Source: Pseudomonas sp. KBW05 (GTDB taxonomy: Bacteria; Pseudomonadota; Gammaproteobacteria; Pseudomonadales; Pseudomonadaceae). Taken from it: DNA of 60,211 nucleotides. Below are positions 17,252-25,732 of the stretch, piece by piece. The notes below the pieces were generated by a model, which saw only the letters and a list, made by a program, of their open reading frames with translations, had not been told where the DNA came from and searched no databases. Both the position numbers and the translations under genes were made by a program. The stretch lies in NCBI RefSeq assembly GCF_003852405.1, contig NZ_QAJM01000003.1, positions 266,387 to 326,597 of the forward strand, given 5' to 3'. How positions within the stretch are numbered: the first letter of the stretch is position 1; each line of letters starts with the position of its first letter.

Positions 17252-18556
17252 TTAGTTCAAGTGCTCGACGCGGATGCGCACCACTGGGCCGACCACGCCT
17301 TGCAGGGCTTCCAGGGCGGCGATGGCATCGTTGATGTGCTGCTCGAGCACGCGGTGAGTCAGCAGGATCATCGGCACCTGGCCGTTTTGCTCCTCGACTT
17401 CCTTCTGCATGATCGACTCTATGTTGATACCGCGCTCCGACAGGATGCTGGCAACCTGGGCCAACACGCCCGGGTGGTCCTGGGCCTGGATGCGCAGGTA
17501 GTAGGCGCTTTCGCAGGCCTCAATCGGCAGGATCGGGTGGGCCGACAGCGAGTCCGGCTGGAAGGCCAGGTGCGGCACGCGGTTTTCCGGGTCGCTGGTC
17601 ATGGCACGAACCACGTCCACCAGGTCGGCGATCACCGACGAAGCGGTCGGCTCCATGCCGGCGCCGGCGCCGTAGAACAAGGTCGAACCCGCAGCATCAC
17701 CGTTGACCATCACGGCGTTCATCACGCCATTGACGTTGGCGATCAAGCGGTCGGCCGGAATCAGCGTCGGGTGCACACGCAGCTCGATACCGGCTGGGGT
17801 GCTGCGCGCGACACCGAGGTGCTTGATGCGGTAGCCCAGGGCTTCGGCGTAGTTCACGTCGGCGGTGGTCAGCTTGGTGATGCCTTCGGTGTAGGCCTTG
17901 TCGAACTGCAGCGGGATACCAAAGGCGATGGACGCCAGGATGGTCAGCTTGTGCGCCGCGTCGATGCCTTCCACGTCAAAGGTCGGATCGGCTTCGGCGT
18001 AACCCAGGGCCTGGGCTTCGGCCAGCACGTCTTCGAAGGTACGGCCCTTCTCGCGCATTTCGGTGAGGATGAAGTTGCCGGTGCCGTTGATGATGCCGGC
18101 GACCCAGTTGATGCGGTTGGCAGACAGGCCTTCGCGGATGGCCTTGATCACCGGGATACCACCGGCCACAGCGGCTTCGAACGCCACGATCACACCCTTC
18201 TCGCGGGCCTTGGCGAAGATCTCGTTGCCGTGCACGGCAATCAGCGCCTTGTTGGCGGTAACCACGTGCTTGCCGTTCTCGATGGCCTTGAGCACCAGCT
18301 CGCGGGCCACGGTGTAGCCGCCCACCAGCTCGATGACGATATCGATTTCAGGGTTGGTGGCAACGGCGAAGACATCGTTGGTAATCGCAATACCGGTCGT
18401 TTCGAACTGAGGCTTTGGCGAACGCGTGGCAATTTGCGCCACTTCAATCCCGCGACCTGCGCGGCGGGAAATTTCTTCAGCATTACGCTGAAGTACGTTG
18501 AAGGTGCCGCCACCGACGGTCCCTAACCCACAGATGCCTACTTTGACCGGTTTCAC
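17252..18556 (-). CDS. hom: Homoserine dehydrogenase
   Basis: 434 residues. It reduces aspartate semialdehyde to homoserine using NAD(P)H. The nucleotide-binding motif GICGLGTVGGGTFNVL is at the N-terminus, the catalytic domain follows with GIINGTGNFIL, and the last ~90 residues form an ACT domain (YYLRIQAQDHPGVLAQVASI) that senses threonine. GTG at 18556 is the likely start: GGGGAG stands seven bases before it, and the in-frame ATG at 18571 would overlap that site. Three hairpins lie just upstream in the gap after dsbC. Confidence 0.96.
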   Translation of the reverse strand: MKPVKVGICGLGTVGGGTFNVLQRNAEEISRRAGRGIEVAQIATRSPKPQFETTGIAITNDVFAVATNPEIDIVIELVGGYTVARELVLKAIENGKHVVTANKALIAVHGNEIFAKAREKGVIVAFEAAVAGGIPVIKAIREGLSANRINWVAGIINGTGNFILTEMREKGRTFEDVLAEAQALGYAEADPTFDVEGIDAAHKLTILASIAFGIPLQFDKAYTEGITKLTTADVNYAEALGYRIKHLGVARSTPAGIELRVHPTLIPADRLIANVNGVMNAVMVNGDAAGSTLFYGAGAGMEPTASSVIADLVDVVRAMTSDPENRVPHLAFQPDSLSAHPILPIEACESAYYLRIQAQDHPGVLAQVASILSERGINIESIMQKEVEEQNGQVPMILLTHRVLEQHINDAIAALEALQGVVGPVVRIRVEHLN

Positions 18557-18574
18557 TGAAGAACTCCCCATGAA

Positions 18575-18679
18575 ACGGCCGACGCTAGGTCGGCCGTGGA
18601 AAACAGCCGCACGACTGCGGCTTGCAATTAACGACCCGCCGACGTGTCAGCGAGCCTTGATCGTCGATGCTTCGACGAT
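18575..18679 (-). terminator. Three consecutive hairpins between dsbC and hom
   Basis: Read on the minus strand after the dsbC stop: a stem of 8 bp (ATCGTCGA, 18660-18679), a stem of 7 bp (AGCCGCA, 18605-18622) followed by GTTTT, and a stem of 9 bp (ACGGCCGAC, 18575-18597). The middle one resembles a weak terminator for dsbC. The last ends seven bases before the hom ribosome binding site and may influence hom expression. No leader peptide rich in Thr or Met was seen. Confidence 0.5.
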
Positions 18680-18685
18680 GCTGGT

Positions 18686-19417
18686 TTATTTGGCACCGAG
18701 CGCCAGTTTGGCAACTTGTGGTGCCGGCTGGTAGCCCGGAATCACTTGGCCGTCAGCCAAAACGATGGCCGGTGTACCGTTCACACCGATGGACTGGCCG
18801 AGGGCGAACTGCTTGGAAACCGGGTTGGCGCATTTGGCCGCCTTGATTTCCTTGCCATCGACCATCTTGTCCATGGCCGCCTTCTTGTCGGCCGAGCACC
18901 ACACGGCTTGCAACTGCTCGTCACCCGGCGAGCCCAGGCCCTGGCGCGGGAACGCTACGTAGCGTACTTCCACGCCCAGCTTGTTCAGCGCGGGCACTTC
19001 GGCGTGCAGCTTGTGGCAATACGGGCAGGTGGTGTCGGTGAACACGGTGATGTGGGTCTTGGTCTCGCCAATGGCCGGGTAAACCACGGTCTCGGCCACC
19101 GGAATACCATTGATCAGCTTGGACACGCCCAGGCGCTCGGCTTTCTCGGTGAGGTTGACCGGCTTGCCGTCTTTCAACTGGAACAGGTAGCCCTGGACGA
19201 TGTACTGGCCGTCGGCACTGGCGTACAGCACACGACTGCCCTTGAGCTTGACTTCATACAGGCCGGCCATGGGGCTGGCGCTGATGCTTTCGATTGGCGT
19301 GTCTAGCTGCAGGTTGGCCAGGCTCTTGCGGATGGTCTGCTCGGCAGCGTCATCAGCGAAGGCAAAGGTGGAAACCAACGCAATGGCTGCGGCGGCAATA
19401 ATCTGGGTCAAGCGCAT
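18686..19417 (-). CDS. dsbC: Thiol:disulfide interchange protein DsbC
   Basis: 243 residues with a signal peptide (MRLTQIIAAAAIALVSTFAFA). This periplasmic disulfide isomerase is a homodimer with an N-terminal dimerisation domain (about 25-85) and a thioredoxin domain with the active site TTCPYCHKLH. A second cysteine pair (AVWCSADKK and AAKCANPVS) matches the structural disulfide of DsbC. The start is supported by AGGAG just upstream; the open frame runs 96 codons further up without gene-like content. It lies between xerD and hom on the same strand, the usual pseudomonad order. Confidence 0.96.
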   Translation of the reverse strand: MRLTQIIAAAAIALVSTFAFADDAAEQTIRKSLANLQLDTPIESISASPMAGLYEVKLKGSRVLYASADGQYIVQGYLFQLKDGKPVNLTEKAERLGVSKLINGIPVAETVVYPAIGETKTHITVFTDTTCPYCHKLHAEVPALNKLGVEVRYVAFPRQGLGSPGDEQLQAVWCSADKKAAMDKMVDGKEIKAAKCANPVSKQFALGQSIGVNGTPAIVLADGQVIPGYQPAPQVAKLALGAK

Positions 19418-19556
19418 GGGAACTCCTGAAGGCAGATGCAGGGACGGGCATTGACGCCGCTTGGAAACACAGGCCTGGGCCGTCCCCTTTGCTAACCGGC
19501 AAAGCCTACCACAGTTGGGCGCAAGGGCAGCCCGCAGCGGGACAAATTGGCGGTTT

Positions 19557-20453
19557 TCAGCCTCGCGGATGGTGCTTGGCGTGCATATCCTGCAAACGCG
19601 CACGTGCCACGTGGGTGTAGATCTGGGTTGTGGATAAGTCGCTGTGACCGAGCAGCATTTGTACGACGCGCAAATCTGCCCCGTGGTTGAGCAAATGGGT
19701 GGCAAAAGCGTGACGTAATGTGTGGGGCGACAGGCTCTTGCCGATACCCGCGACCTTGGCTTGATGCTTGATGCGGTGCCAGAACGTCTGACGGGTCATC
19801 TGCTCGCCACGCTGGCTGGGAAACAGCACATCGCTGGGGCGCCCGCCGAGCAACTCACTGCGCCCATCGCGCATATAACGCTCGACCCATACGATCGCCT
19901 CCTCCCCCATCGGCACCAGCCGCTCCTTGCTGCCCTTGCCCATCACCCGCAACACGCCCTGGCGCAGGTTGATCTGTTCCAGGGTCAGACTGATCAACTC
20001 CGTCACCCGCAGGCCGCAGGCGTACAACACCTCCAGCATGGCGCGGTCGCGCTGGCCGATGGCTTCGCTCAGGTCCGGGGCGGCGAGCAACGCATCGACG
20101 TCGGCTTCCGACAACGACTTGGGCAACGGCCTGCCGAGTTGTGGCATATCGACTTGCAGGGTCGGGTCGAGGGCGATCAGTTTTTCCCGCAACAGGTAGC
20201 GATAGAAGCCACGCACACCGGAGAGAAATCGCGCAGTGGAACGCGGCTTGTAGTTCTGCTCAAGGCGCCAGGCCAGGTGATCGAGGATCAGCTCGCGGCC
20301 GGCGTTGAGCAGTTCGAGGTTTTTTTCCTGTAGCCAGCCATTGAACAGCGCCAAGTCGCTGCGGTAAGCCTGGCGGGTGTTGTCCGACAGGCCTTTTTCC
20401 AGCCAGAGGGCGTCGAGGAAGCGGTCGATCAAGGGGTGGTCGATGGCGGGCAT
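19557..20453 (-). CDS. xerD: Site-specific tyrosine recombinase XerD
   Basis: 298 residues, the usual length. It acts with XerC at the dif site to resolve chromosome dimers. The N-terminal SAM-like domain (about 1-90) is followed by the catalytic domain with the conserved residues in CGLRVTELISL (Arg), GKGSKERLVP (Lys), HTLRHAFATHLL (His, Arg), LGHSDLSTTQIYTHV (His and the nucleophile Tyr). It begins the xerD-dsbC-hom-thrC run. Its position among core genes and its close match to XerD motifs argue against a phage integrase. Confidence 0.96.
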   Translation of the reverse strand: MPAIDHPLIDRFLDALWLEKGLSDNTRQAYRSDLALFNGWLQEKNLELLNAGRELILDHLAWRLEQNYKPRSTARFLSGVRGFYRYLLREKLIALDPTLQVDMPQLGRPLPKSLSEADVDALLAAPDLSEAIGQRDRAMLEVLYACGLRVTELISLTLEQINLRQGVLRVMGKGSKERLVPMGEEAIVWVERYMRDGRSELLGGRPSDVLFPSQRGEQMTRQTFWHRIKHQAKVAGIGKSLSPHTLRHAFATHLLNHGADLRVVQMLLGHSDLSTTQIYTHVARARLQDMHAKHHPRG

Positions 20454-20490
20454 GGGGGCTCAGGCGGGTTTCCGTAGTGTCTGTTAGATC

Positions 20491-20587
20491 CTATCGCAGG
20501 CAAGCCAGCTCCCACAGGGGTTTTGTGTTGGGCTAGTGATTTGTGCCCAACACCGATCAAATGTGGGAGCTGGCTTGCCTGCGATAG
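20491..20587. repeat. REP palindrome pair, subtype GTGGGAGCTGGCTTGCCTGCGATAG
   Basis: Inverted copies of the sequence CTATCGCAGGCAAGCCAGCT-CCCAC and its complement surround a spacer of about 40 bp. This subtype (CTGGCTTGCCTGCGAT) differs from the CGGGCTTGCTCGCGA subtype seen elsewhere in the window. It sits between the thioesterase gene and xerD. Confidence 0.88.
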
Positions 20588-20605
20588 CCGCAACTCGGTC
20601 TCAAG

Positions 20606-21019
20606 TCAGTCAACAAACCCAGGCAATACCGGCACCGGCCGCTTGTCCGCATCAATCGCCACAAAACTGAACACGCCCTGGATCGCCCTTTCACGGCCAT
20701 CGGCACTCATGCTCTCGACAAACACTTCCACTTCAACCTTGAGGCTGGTGTTACCCACTTTGATCACACGGCCGATCAGCTCAACGATGGAGCCGGCAGG
20801 GATCGCATGATTGAAGTCGATACGGTCGGTGGAAACCGTCACCAACGGCAATCGGCAAAACCGCGTAGCCGTGATGAACGACACTTCATCCATCCAGGCC
20901 AACGCCGTGCCACCGAACAGCGTGTTGTGGTGGTTGGTGGTCGGCGGGAACACCGCCTTGGTCACATGGGTCACGGAAAGGTCGGTGCGGCGCTGGATTT
21001 CTTCAAGGCGAGTGGTCAT
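20606..21019 (-). CDS. Acyl-CoA thioesterase (YciA-like hotdog family)
   Basis: 137 residues. Hotdog-fold thioesterase that hydrolyses acyl-CoA to CoA and free acid in the cytoplasm. The segment TNHHNTLFGGTALAWMDEVS carries the catalytic Asp and the HNTLFGG motif of the YciA/BACH group. The start at MTTRLEEIQ is chosen by family resemblance; the ribosome binding site is weak, and an in-frame start eight codons upstream exists. It is flanked by a REP element and a bidirectional terminator, so it is probably a single-gene unit. Confidence 0.88.
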   Translation of the reverse strand: MTTRLEEIQRRTDLSVTHVTKAVFPPTTNHHNTLFGGTALAWMDEVSFITATRFCRLPLVTVSTDRIDFNHAIPAGSIVELIGRVIKVGNTSLKVEVEVFVESMSADGRERAIQGVFSFVAIDADKRPVPVLPGFVD

Positions 21020-21054
21020 TAACAAATACCGGCAAATAGACAAATTTCAGGCAC

Positions 21055-21082
21055 AAAAAAGCAGCCCGTAGGCTGCTTTTTT
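21055..21082 (-). terminator. Bidirectional terminator after rplS
   Basis: AAAAAA-GCAGCC-CGTA-GGCTGC-TTTTTT: a 6-bp GC stem (21061-21066 and 21071-21076) extended by the A/T arms, with T-runs on both strands. It ends the ribosomal operon transcribed on the minus strand, just before the thioesterase gene. Confidence 0.9.
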
Positions 21083-21101
21083 CTGCATCGGGAAGCTGGA
21101 C

Positions 21102-21452
21102 TTAAGCCAGTTTTTCCTTGATGCGAGCTGCTTTACCGGACAGGTCACGCAGGTAGTACAGCTTGGCTTTACGTACGTCACCGCGACGTTTAACGGCCAT
21201 GCTGTCGATTTGCGGGCTGTAGGTCTGGAAAGTACGCTCTACGCCAACACCGTTGGAGATTTTACGAACAGTGAAAGCACTGTTCACACCACGGTTACGC
21301 TTGGCGATTACCACGCCTTCGAACGCTTGCAGACGCGAACGGTCGCCTTCCTTCACTTTCACCTGAACGACAATGGTGTCGCCCGGGGCAAAGGTAGGGA
21401 TCTCTTTGGTCATCTGCTCTGCTTCGAGTGCAAGGATGATTTTGTTAGTCAT
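21102..21452 (-). CDS. rplS: 50S ribosomal protein L19
   Basis: 116 residues, full length for L19, which lies at the 30S-50S interface. The sequence contains the typical [20 protein letters not shown] start, the [25 protein letters not shown] core and the [18 protein letters not shown] end. Last gene of the rpsP-rimM-trmD-rplS operon, 45 bp after trmD. Confidence 0.98.
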
Positions 21453-21497
21453 GCTGTGCTCCTAAGGTAAGTCAATGGACCTACCATCGATACGTTG

Positions 21498-22250
21498 TTA
21501 ACTATCGTCCCGCGCGAGGATGTATTCCTCGAGCAGCTTCTTCTCTTCTCCAGAAAGCGAGCGGCTTTCCAGAAGATCGGCGCGTCGTTCATAGGTCCGA
21601 CCAAGGGACTGCTGTAAACGCCAACGCCGGATGTGTGCGTGATTGCCACTTAGCAATACGTCGGGAACACGCTGATCCGCATACACCTCCGGGCGGGTGT
21701 AGTGCGGGCAATCCAGCAAACCATCCGTGAAGGAATCTTCCTCCGCGGAGTCCGCATGCCCTAAAGCTCCAGGCAGCAGTCGTGTAACCGCATCTATCAG
21801 GACCATCGCCGGCAGCTCGCCGCCAGACAGGACATAGTCCCCAATCGACCACTCTTCATCGACATGAGCATCAATAAAACGCTCGTCAATGCCTTCGTAG
21901 CGACCGGCAATCAGGATCAATGCTTCCTCATTCGCCATGTCGCGTACCGCAGCCTGTTTCAGCTGACGGCCTTGAGGGGACAGGTAAATTACCTTCGCCT
22001 TCTCCCCGGCTGCGGCCTTGGCCTGGGCCAACGCGTCTTCCAGGGGCTTGATCTTCATCACCATGCCCGGGCCACCGCCAAATGGGCGATCGTCCACAGT
22101 GTGATGTCGATCCGTCGTGTAGTCTCGCGGGTTCCAACAGGTGAGCTGCAACAGCCCCTGTTTCACCGCCCGACTGGTGATGCCGTACTCGCTGATGGCG
22201 GAAAACATCTCGGGAAACAAACTGATCACTTCAATGCGCAAATTAGCCAC
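21498..22250 (-). CDS. trmD: tRNA (guanine-37-N1)-methyltransferase
   Basis: 250 residues. It methylates G37 of tRNAs next to the anticodon and prevents frameshifts, using S-adenosylmethionine bound in a trefoil knot. Motifs seen are [18 protein letters not shown], and [21 protein letters not shown]. The start is assigned to GTG at 22250 ([16 protein letters not shown]), two bases after the rimM stop; the frame is open for 22 more codons inside rimM, which is only overlap. Part of the rpsP operon. Confidence 0.95.
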   Translation of the reverse strand: MANLRIEVISLFPEMFSAISEYGITSRAVKQGLLQLTCWNPRDYTTDRHHTVDDRPFGGGPGMVMKIKPLEDALAQAKAAAGEKAKVIYLSPQGRQLKQAAVRDMANEEALILIAGRYEGIDERFIDAHVDEEWSIGDYVLSGGELPAMVLIDAVTRLLPGALGHADSAEEDSFTDGLLDCPHYTRPEVYADQRVPDVLLSGNHAHIRRWRLQQSLGRTYERRADLLESRSLSGEEKKLLEEYILARDDS

Positions 22251-22252
22251 GC

Positions 22253-22789
22253 TTAGAAGTCCGCATCCCATTCCACCTTCATCTCGCCTGCGGCCAGGTC
22301 GACGGCCAACACGCATTGCTCCGTATAGGGCAACAGGCGTTCGCGATCATCCAGGCTGCCAGCGCAAGGCTTGACCACCATTACATCATTGGCGCCGGTT
22401 TCCAGAAGATGATCGATTTTCCCGAGCAATTGCCCGAGTTGATCAATAACCTTCAGACCTTCCAGCTGGTACCAGTAGTACTCGCCGTCGGTCAATTCAG
22501 GGAACAGGTTGCGCGGCACGCAGATCTCATAACCGGCCAGAAGACGAGCTTCTTCACGATCATCAAGACCCTTGAGCTTTGCGACCAGGAACTTGTCGCT
22601 CCCGCGTCCACTGACCAGCTCGACCTGTTTCACACTACCTTCGCGCTTGAGCGTCCAGGTTTTGTACTGCAACAGGTTTTCAGTCGGATCAGTAAAGGAA
22701 TACACCTTCACTTCGCCGCGAACGCCATGAACAGAGTAGATCTTGCCGATAACGATCAAATCATCAGCAACAGCTGGCGTCGCGTTCAT
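22253..22789 (-). CDS. rimM: Ribosome maturation factor RimM
   Basis: 178 residues. Assists maturation of the 30S head domain around S19. The N-terminal RimM barrel ([21 protein letters not shown]) and the C-terminal PRC-barrel ([19 protein letters not shown], ending [19 protein letters not shown]) are both complete. It starts five bases after the rpsP stop and ends two bases before trmD, so the three are tightly coupled. Confidence 0.97.
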   Translation of the reverse strand: MNATPAVADDLIVIGKIYSVHGVRGEVKVYSFTDPTENLLQYKTWTLKREGSVKQVELVSGRGSDKFLVAKLKGLDDREEARLLAGYEICVPRNLFPELTDGEYYWYQLEGLKVIDQLGQLLGKIDHLLETGANDVMVVKPCAGSLDDRERLLPYTEQCVLAVDLAAGEMKVEWDADF

Positions 22790-22794
22790 ATTGC

Positions 22795-23046
22795 TCAGGC
22801 TGCGGCCTTAGCCGAGTCTTTCAACAGCTTGGCAACGCGCTCGGATGGCTGTGCGCCAACGCTCAGCCAGTAGGCTACGCGCTCTTGGTTCACGGACAGA
22901 CGAACTTCTTGACCACGAGCGATCGGGTTGAAGAAGCCAACTTGTTCCTTGTGAGAGCCGTCACGTGGGTTGCGGCTGTCAGTTACGGTCAAGTGGTAAA
23001 ACGGGCGCTTTTTGGAGCCGCCAAGGGCAAGACGGATTGTTAGCAT
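22795..23046 (-). CDS. rpsP: 30S ribosomal protein S16
   Basis: 83 residues, with the typical [30 protein letters not shown] beginning, here seen as separate matching blocks, and the KEQVGFFNP and [19 protein letters not shown] segments. First gene of its operon, with AGGAA upstream of the ATG and a good promoter at 23119-23146. Confidence 0.98.
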   Translation of the reverse strand: MLTIRLALGGSKKRPFYHLTVTDSRNPRDGSHKEQVGFFNPIARGQEVRLSVNQERVAYWLSVGAQPSERVAKLLKDSAKAAA

Positions 23047-23118
23047 GTGAACATCGTTCCTGTAGTCGGTGCTGCAAATCTAAATGCACAGCGGGCATAG
23101 GTGCCCGAAAGGCCGCAT

Positions 23119-23146
23119 ATTCTAAGGAATATCCGGACTTTTGCAA
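23119..23146 (-). promoter_or_regulatory. Sigma-70-type promoter of the rpsP operon
   Basis: On the minus strand, TTGCAA (23141-23146) and TAGAAT (23119-23124) are separated by 16 bp. They lie about 75 bases before the rpsP ATG in an A/T-rich island of an otherwise GC-rich gap. Confidence 0.65.
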
Positions 23147-23221
23147 ATGTCTTTTTCTGGCGCCTATCGGCGTGCCATTCAGATCTGCTATAGAGCCGTC
23201 GGTTAAAACGGCAAGTCAGCT

Positions 23222-23287
23222 CCCGCTAACCGCGGGTTTGCTGGAGATCCCACATCCCTGTGGGTCGGAGCACAAGCGTGCTTGCGC
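23222..23287 (-). terminator. Cluster of hairpins downstream of ffh
   Basis: Three small stems lie in the first 75 bases after the ffh stop: GCACAAG/CTTGCGC with one mismatch (23270-23287), CCCACA/TGTGGG (23249-23264) and CCCGC/GCGGG (23222-23236). None has a good T-run, so they may act as a weak or Rho-assisted 3' end. The rest of the ffh-rpsP gap holds only the rpsP promoter. Confidence 0.4.
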
Positions 23288-23296
23288 TCGAATACT

Positions 23297-24673
23297 TTAC
23301 ATTTTCGGCATCCCGCCGCCGGGCAACATACCGCCCATGCCGCGCATCATCTTGGCCATTCCGCCTTTTGCGGAGAATTTCTTCATCATCTTCTGCATCT
23401 GCTTGTGTTGCTTGATCAAGCGACCGATGTCCTGCACCTGGGTGCCGGAACCCATGGCGATCCGACGCTTGCGCGAACCGCTGATCAGCTCAGGGTCGCG
23501 GCGCTCGGCCGGGGTCATGGAGTTGATGATGGCTTCCATCTGCTTGAACTGCTTCTCTGCCGCGCCCTGGGCATTGCCCATTTGCGCCAGATTCACACCG
23601 CCGATGTTCGGCAGCTTGTCCATCAGGCCGCCGAGACCGCCCATGTTCTTCATCTGTTGCAGCTGGTCGCGGAAGTCTTCGAGGTCGAAGCCCTTGCCCT
23701 TCTTCAGCTTCTTGGCCAGTTTGTCGGCCTTGTCCTTGTCGAGCGTGGCTTCGGCCTGCTCGATCAGGCTGAGCACGTCGCCCATGCCAAGGATGCGCGA
23801 AGCGATACGCTCCGGGTGGAACGGCTCGAGCGCTTCGCTCTTCTCGCCCATACCGATGAACTTGATCGGTTTGCCGGTAATGGCACGTACCGACAGCGCG
23901 GCACCACCACGGGCGTCGCCGTCGACCTTGGTGAGGATCACGCCGGTCAGCGGCAGTGCATCACCAAAGGCCTTGGCGGTGTTGGCCGCATCCTGGCCGG
24001 TCATGGCGTCGACCACGAACAGCGTCTCGACCGGGTTGATCGCGGCATGCAGCGCCTTGATCTCGCCCATCATCTCTTCATCGATGTGCAGGCGACCGGC
24101 GGTATCGACGATCACGACGTCGATGAACTTGAGCTTGGCTTCTTTAATAGCCGCGTTGGCGATATCGACCGGCTTCTGGCTCAGGTCGGACGGGAAGAAG
24201 GTCACGCCCACTTCGCCCGCGAGCATTTCCAGCTGTTTAATCGCCGCCGGACGGTAGACGTCGGCCGACACCACCATCACGGACTTCTTCTTGCGCTCTT
24301 TAAGGAAGCGCGCCAGCTTGCCGGCGGTGGTGGTCTTGCCCGCACCTTGCAGACCGGCCATCAGCACGACGGCCGGTGGCACGGCGCTGAGGTTCAGGTC
24401 TTCGTTGGCCGCGCCCATCAGGCTTTCGAGTTCGGCCTGGACGATCTTCACGAAGGCCTGGCCCGGCGTCAGGCTGCGGGACACTTCGGTGCCCACTGCG
24501 CGCTCTTTGACCGAGTTGACGAAGTCCTTCACCACTGGCAAGGCCACGTCGGCTTCCAGCAACGCCATGCGCACTTCACGCAGGGTGTCTTTGATATTGT
24601 CCTCGGTCAGCTTGGCCTTGCCGGTTACGTGGCGCAGCGTCTGCGAGAGACGGTCAGTCAAGTTTTCAAACAT
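23297..24673 (-). CDS. ffh: Signal recognition particle protein Ffh (SRP54)
   Basis: 458 residues. GTPase that binds signal sequences and 4.5S RNA and brings ribosomes to FtsY at the membrane. The N domain (about 1-85) is followed by the G domain with GLQGAGKTTTAGKLA, DTAGRLHIDEEMM and TKVDGDARGGAALS. The C-terminal M domain carries SGSRKRRIAMGSGTQVQD and a methionine-rich tail (QMQKMMKKF, MAKMMRGMGGMLPGGGMPKM). AAGGA lies six bases before the ATG. Transcribed divergently from the CcsA-like gene. Confidence 0.98.
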   Translation of the reverse strand: MFENLTDRLSQTLRHVTGKAKLTEDNIKDTLREVRMALLEADVALPVVKDFVNSVKERAVGTEVSRSLTPGQAFVKIVQAELESLMGAANEDLNLSAVPPAVVLMAGLQGAGKTTTAGKLARFLKERKKKSVMVVSADVYRPAAIKQLEMLAGEVGVTFFPSDLSQKPVDIANAAIKEAKLKFIDVVIVDTAGRLHIDEEMMGEIKALHAAINPVETLFVVDAMTGQDAANTAKAFGDALPLTGVILTKVDGDARGGAALSVRAITGKPIKFIGMGEKSEALEPFHPERIASRILGMGDVLSLIEQAEATLDKDKADKLAKKLKKGKGFDLEDFRDQLQQMKNMGGLGGLMDKLPNIGGVNLAQMGNAQGAAEKQFKQMEAIINSMTPAERRDPELISGSRKRRIAMGSGTQVQDIGRLIKQHKQMQKMMKKFSAKGGMAKMMRGMGGMLPGGGMPKM

Positions 24674-24907
24674 GCGCGTTCCTTTCAGGCCCTACTCATC
24701 GAAATGCAGTGGTAGACCGAGGTAATGACGGCCCAGGCTGTGGTAAATCGCTATTAAAAACAGCGCTCGGCGAGCCTGCGGCGTGGGCAGGTCGCGGATT
24801 ATAGCGAAGACTGCCGCCATGCACACCCGCTGTCTGGCCTGAGAGTCTTTCGTGTTACGCGGGGGTATGCCAAACTCAGCGCCTTTCGGGCTTGCCTAAC
24901 AGGATTT

Positions 24908-25720
24908 ATGCTCCCTTTGTCACCCAGTTTGCTACCCAGCCTCGCCGCCGCCCTTTTGTACGCCGCTGCGACTCTCTATCAGGGCACTCGTCTGGCCCAA
25001 GGCACCAAGGCGGACAAACGCCTGCTGGTCGGCCTTGGCGTCGCTGCCCTGCTGGCCCACGCTGCCAGCCTGTTTACCCACCTGATGACGCCGGTCGGCC
25101 TGGGCCTGGATTTTTTCAGCGCGGCCAGCCTGATCGCAGCGGCCGTGATCGCCTTGACGCTGATCGCCTGCTCGCGCATCCCGGTGGAGAACCTGCTCGT
25201 CCTGCTATTCCCCCTGGGCGTGCTGACGGTGCTGCTGTCGCAATTCGCCCCCACCGGCACCGTCCAGGTGATCGATGAGGAGCCGGGCATCCTCGCGCAC
25301 ATCCTGCTGTCGATCCTGGCCTACGGCATGTTCACCATCGCGGTGTTCCAGTCCCTGCTCCTGCTGTTGCAGGACCACCAGCTCAAGCACAAGCACCCGT
25401 CCGGGCTGATCAAGAACTTCCCGCCGCTGCAAACCATGGAAAGCCTGCTGTTCGGCTTCCTCTGGGCCGGCTGGACGCTGCTGTCGCTGTCACTGATCTC
25501 CGGCTGGCTGTTCGTCGAAAACCTGTTTGCCCAACACCTGGTGCACAAGACCCTGCTGGCGTGCCTGGCCTGGGTGGTGTTCAGTGTGCTGCTGTGGGGC
25601 CGCAACCGCCTTGGCTGGCGCGGGCACAAGGCGATCCGCTGGACCCTGGCCGGTTTCTGCCTGCTGATGCTGGCCTATTTCGGCAGCAAGCTGGTCCGCG
25701 AATACATCCTGCATATCTGA
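24908..25720 (+). CDS. CcsA/YpjD-like inner-membrane protein
   Basis: 270 residues with about eight hydrophobic segments. It resembles the CcsA/CcmC-type cytochrome c assembly family (YpjD group), with the LLSILAYGMFTIAVFQSLLLLLQ and the FGFLWAGWTLLSLSLISGWLF segments. The tryptophan-rich WWD haem-handling motif of true CcsA proteins is not evident. In E. coli the related gene YpjD stands between ffh and the CorC-like YfjD gene, as here. Function is unsettled. It ends 12 bases before the next gene, so they form an operon. Confidence 0.8.
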   Translation: MLPLSPSLLPSLAAALLYAAATLYQGTRLAQGTKADKRLLVGLGVAALLAHAASLFTHLMTPVGLGLDFFSAASLIAAAVIALTLIACSRIPVENLLVLLFPLGVLTVLLSQFAPTGTVQVIDEEPGILAHILLSILAYGMFTIAVFQSLLLLLQDHQLKHKHPSGLIKNFPPLQTMESLLFGFLWAGWTLLSLSLISGWLFVENLFAQHLVHKTLLACLAWVVFSVLLWGRNRLGWRGHKAIRWTLAGFCLLMLAYFGSKLVREYILHI

Positions 25721-25732
25721 CGGGCAGCGATC

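Noticed and set aside
15709-18526. Long plus-strand frames opposite thrC and hom
   Set aside because: They are mirror frames of well-conserved enzymes and have shadow-type composition.
19557-20453. Tyrosine recombinase as a sign of an integrated element
   Set aside because: The sequence and the xerD-dsbC-hom-thrC order identify core XerD; no att-like repeats or phage genes are near.
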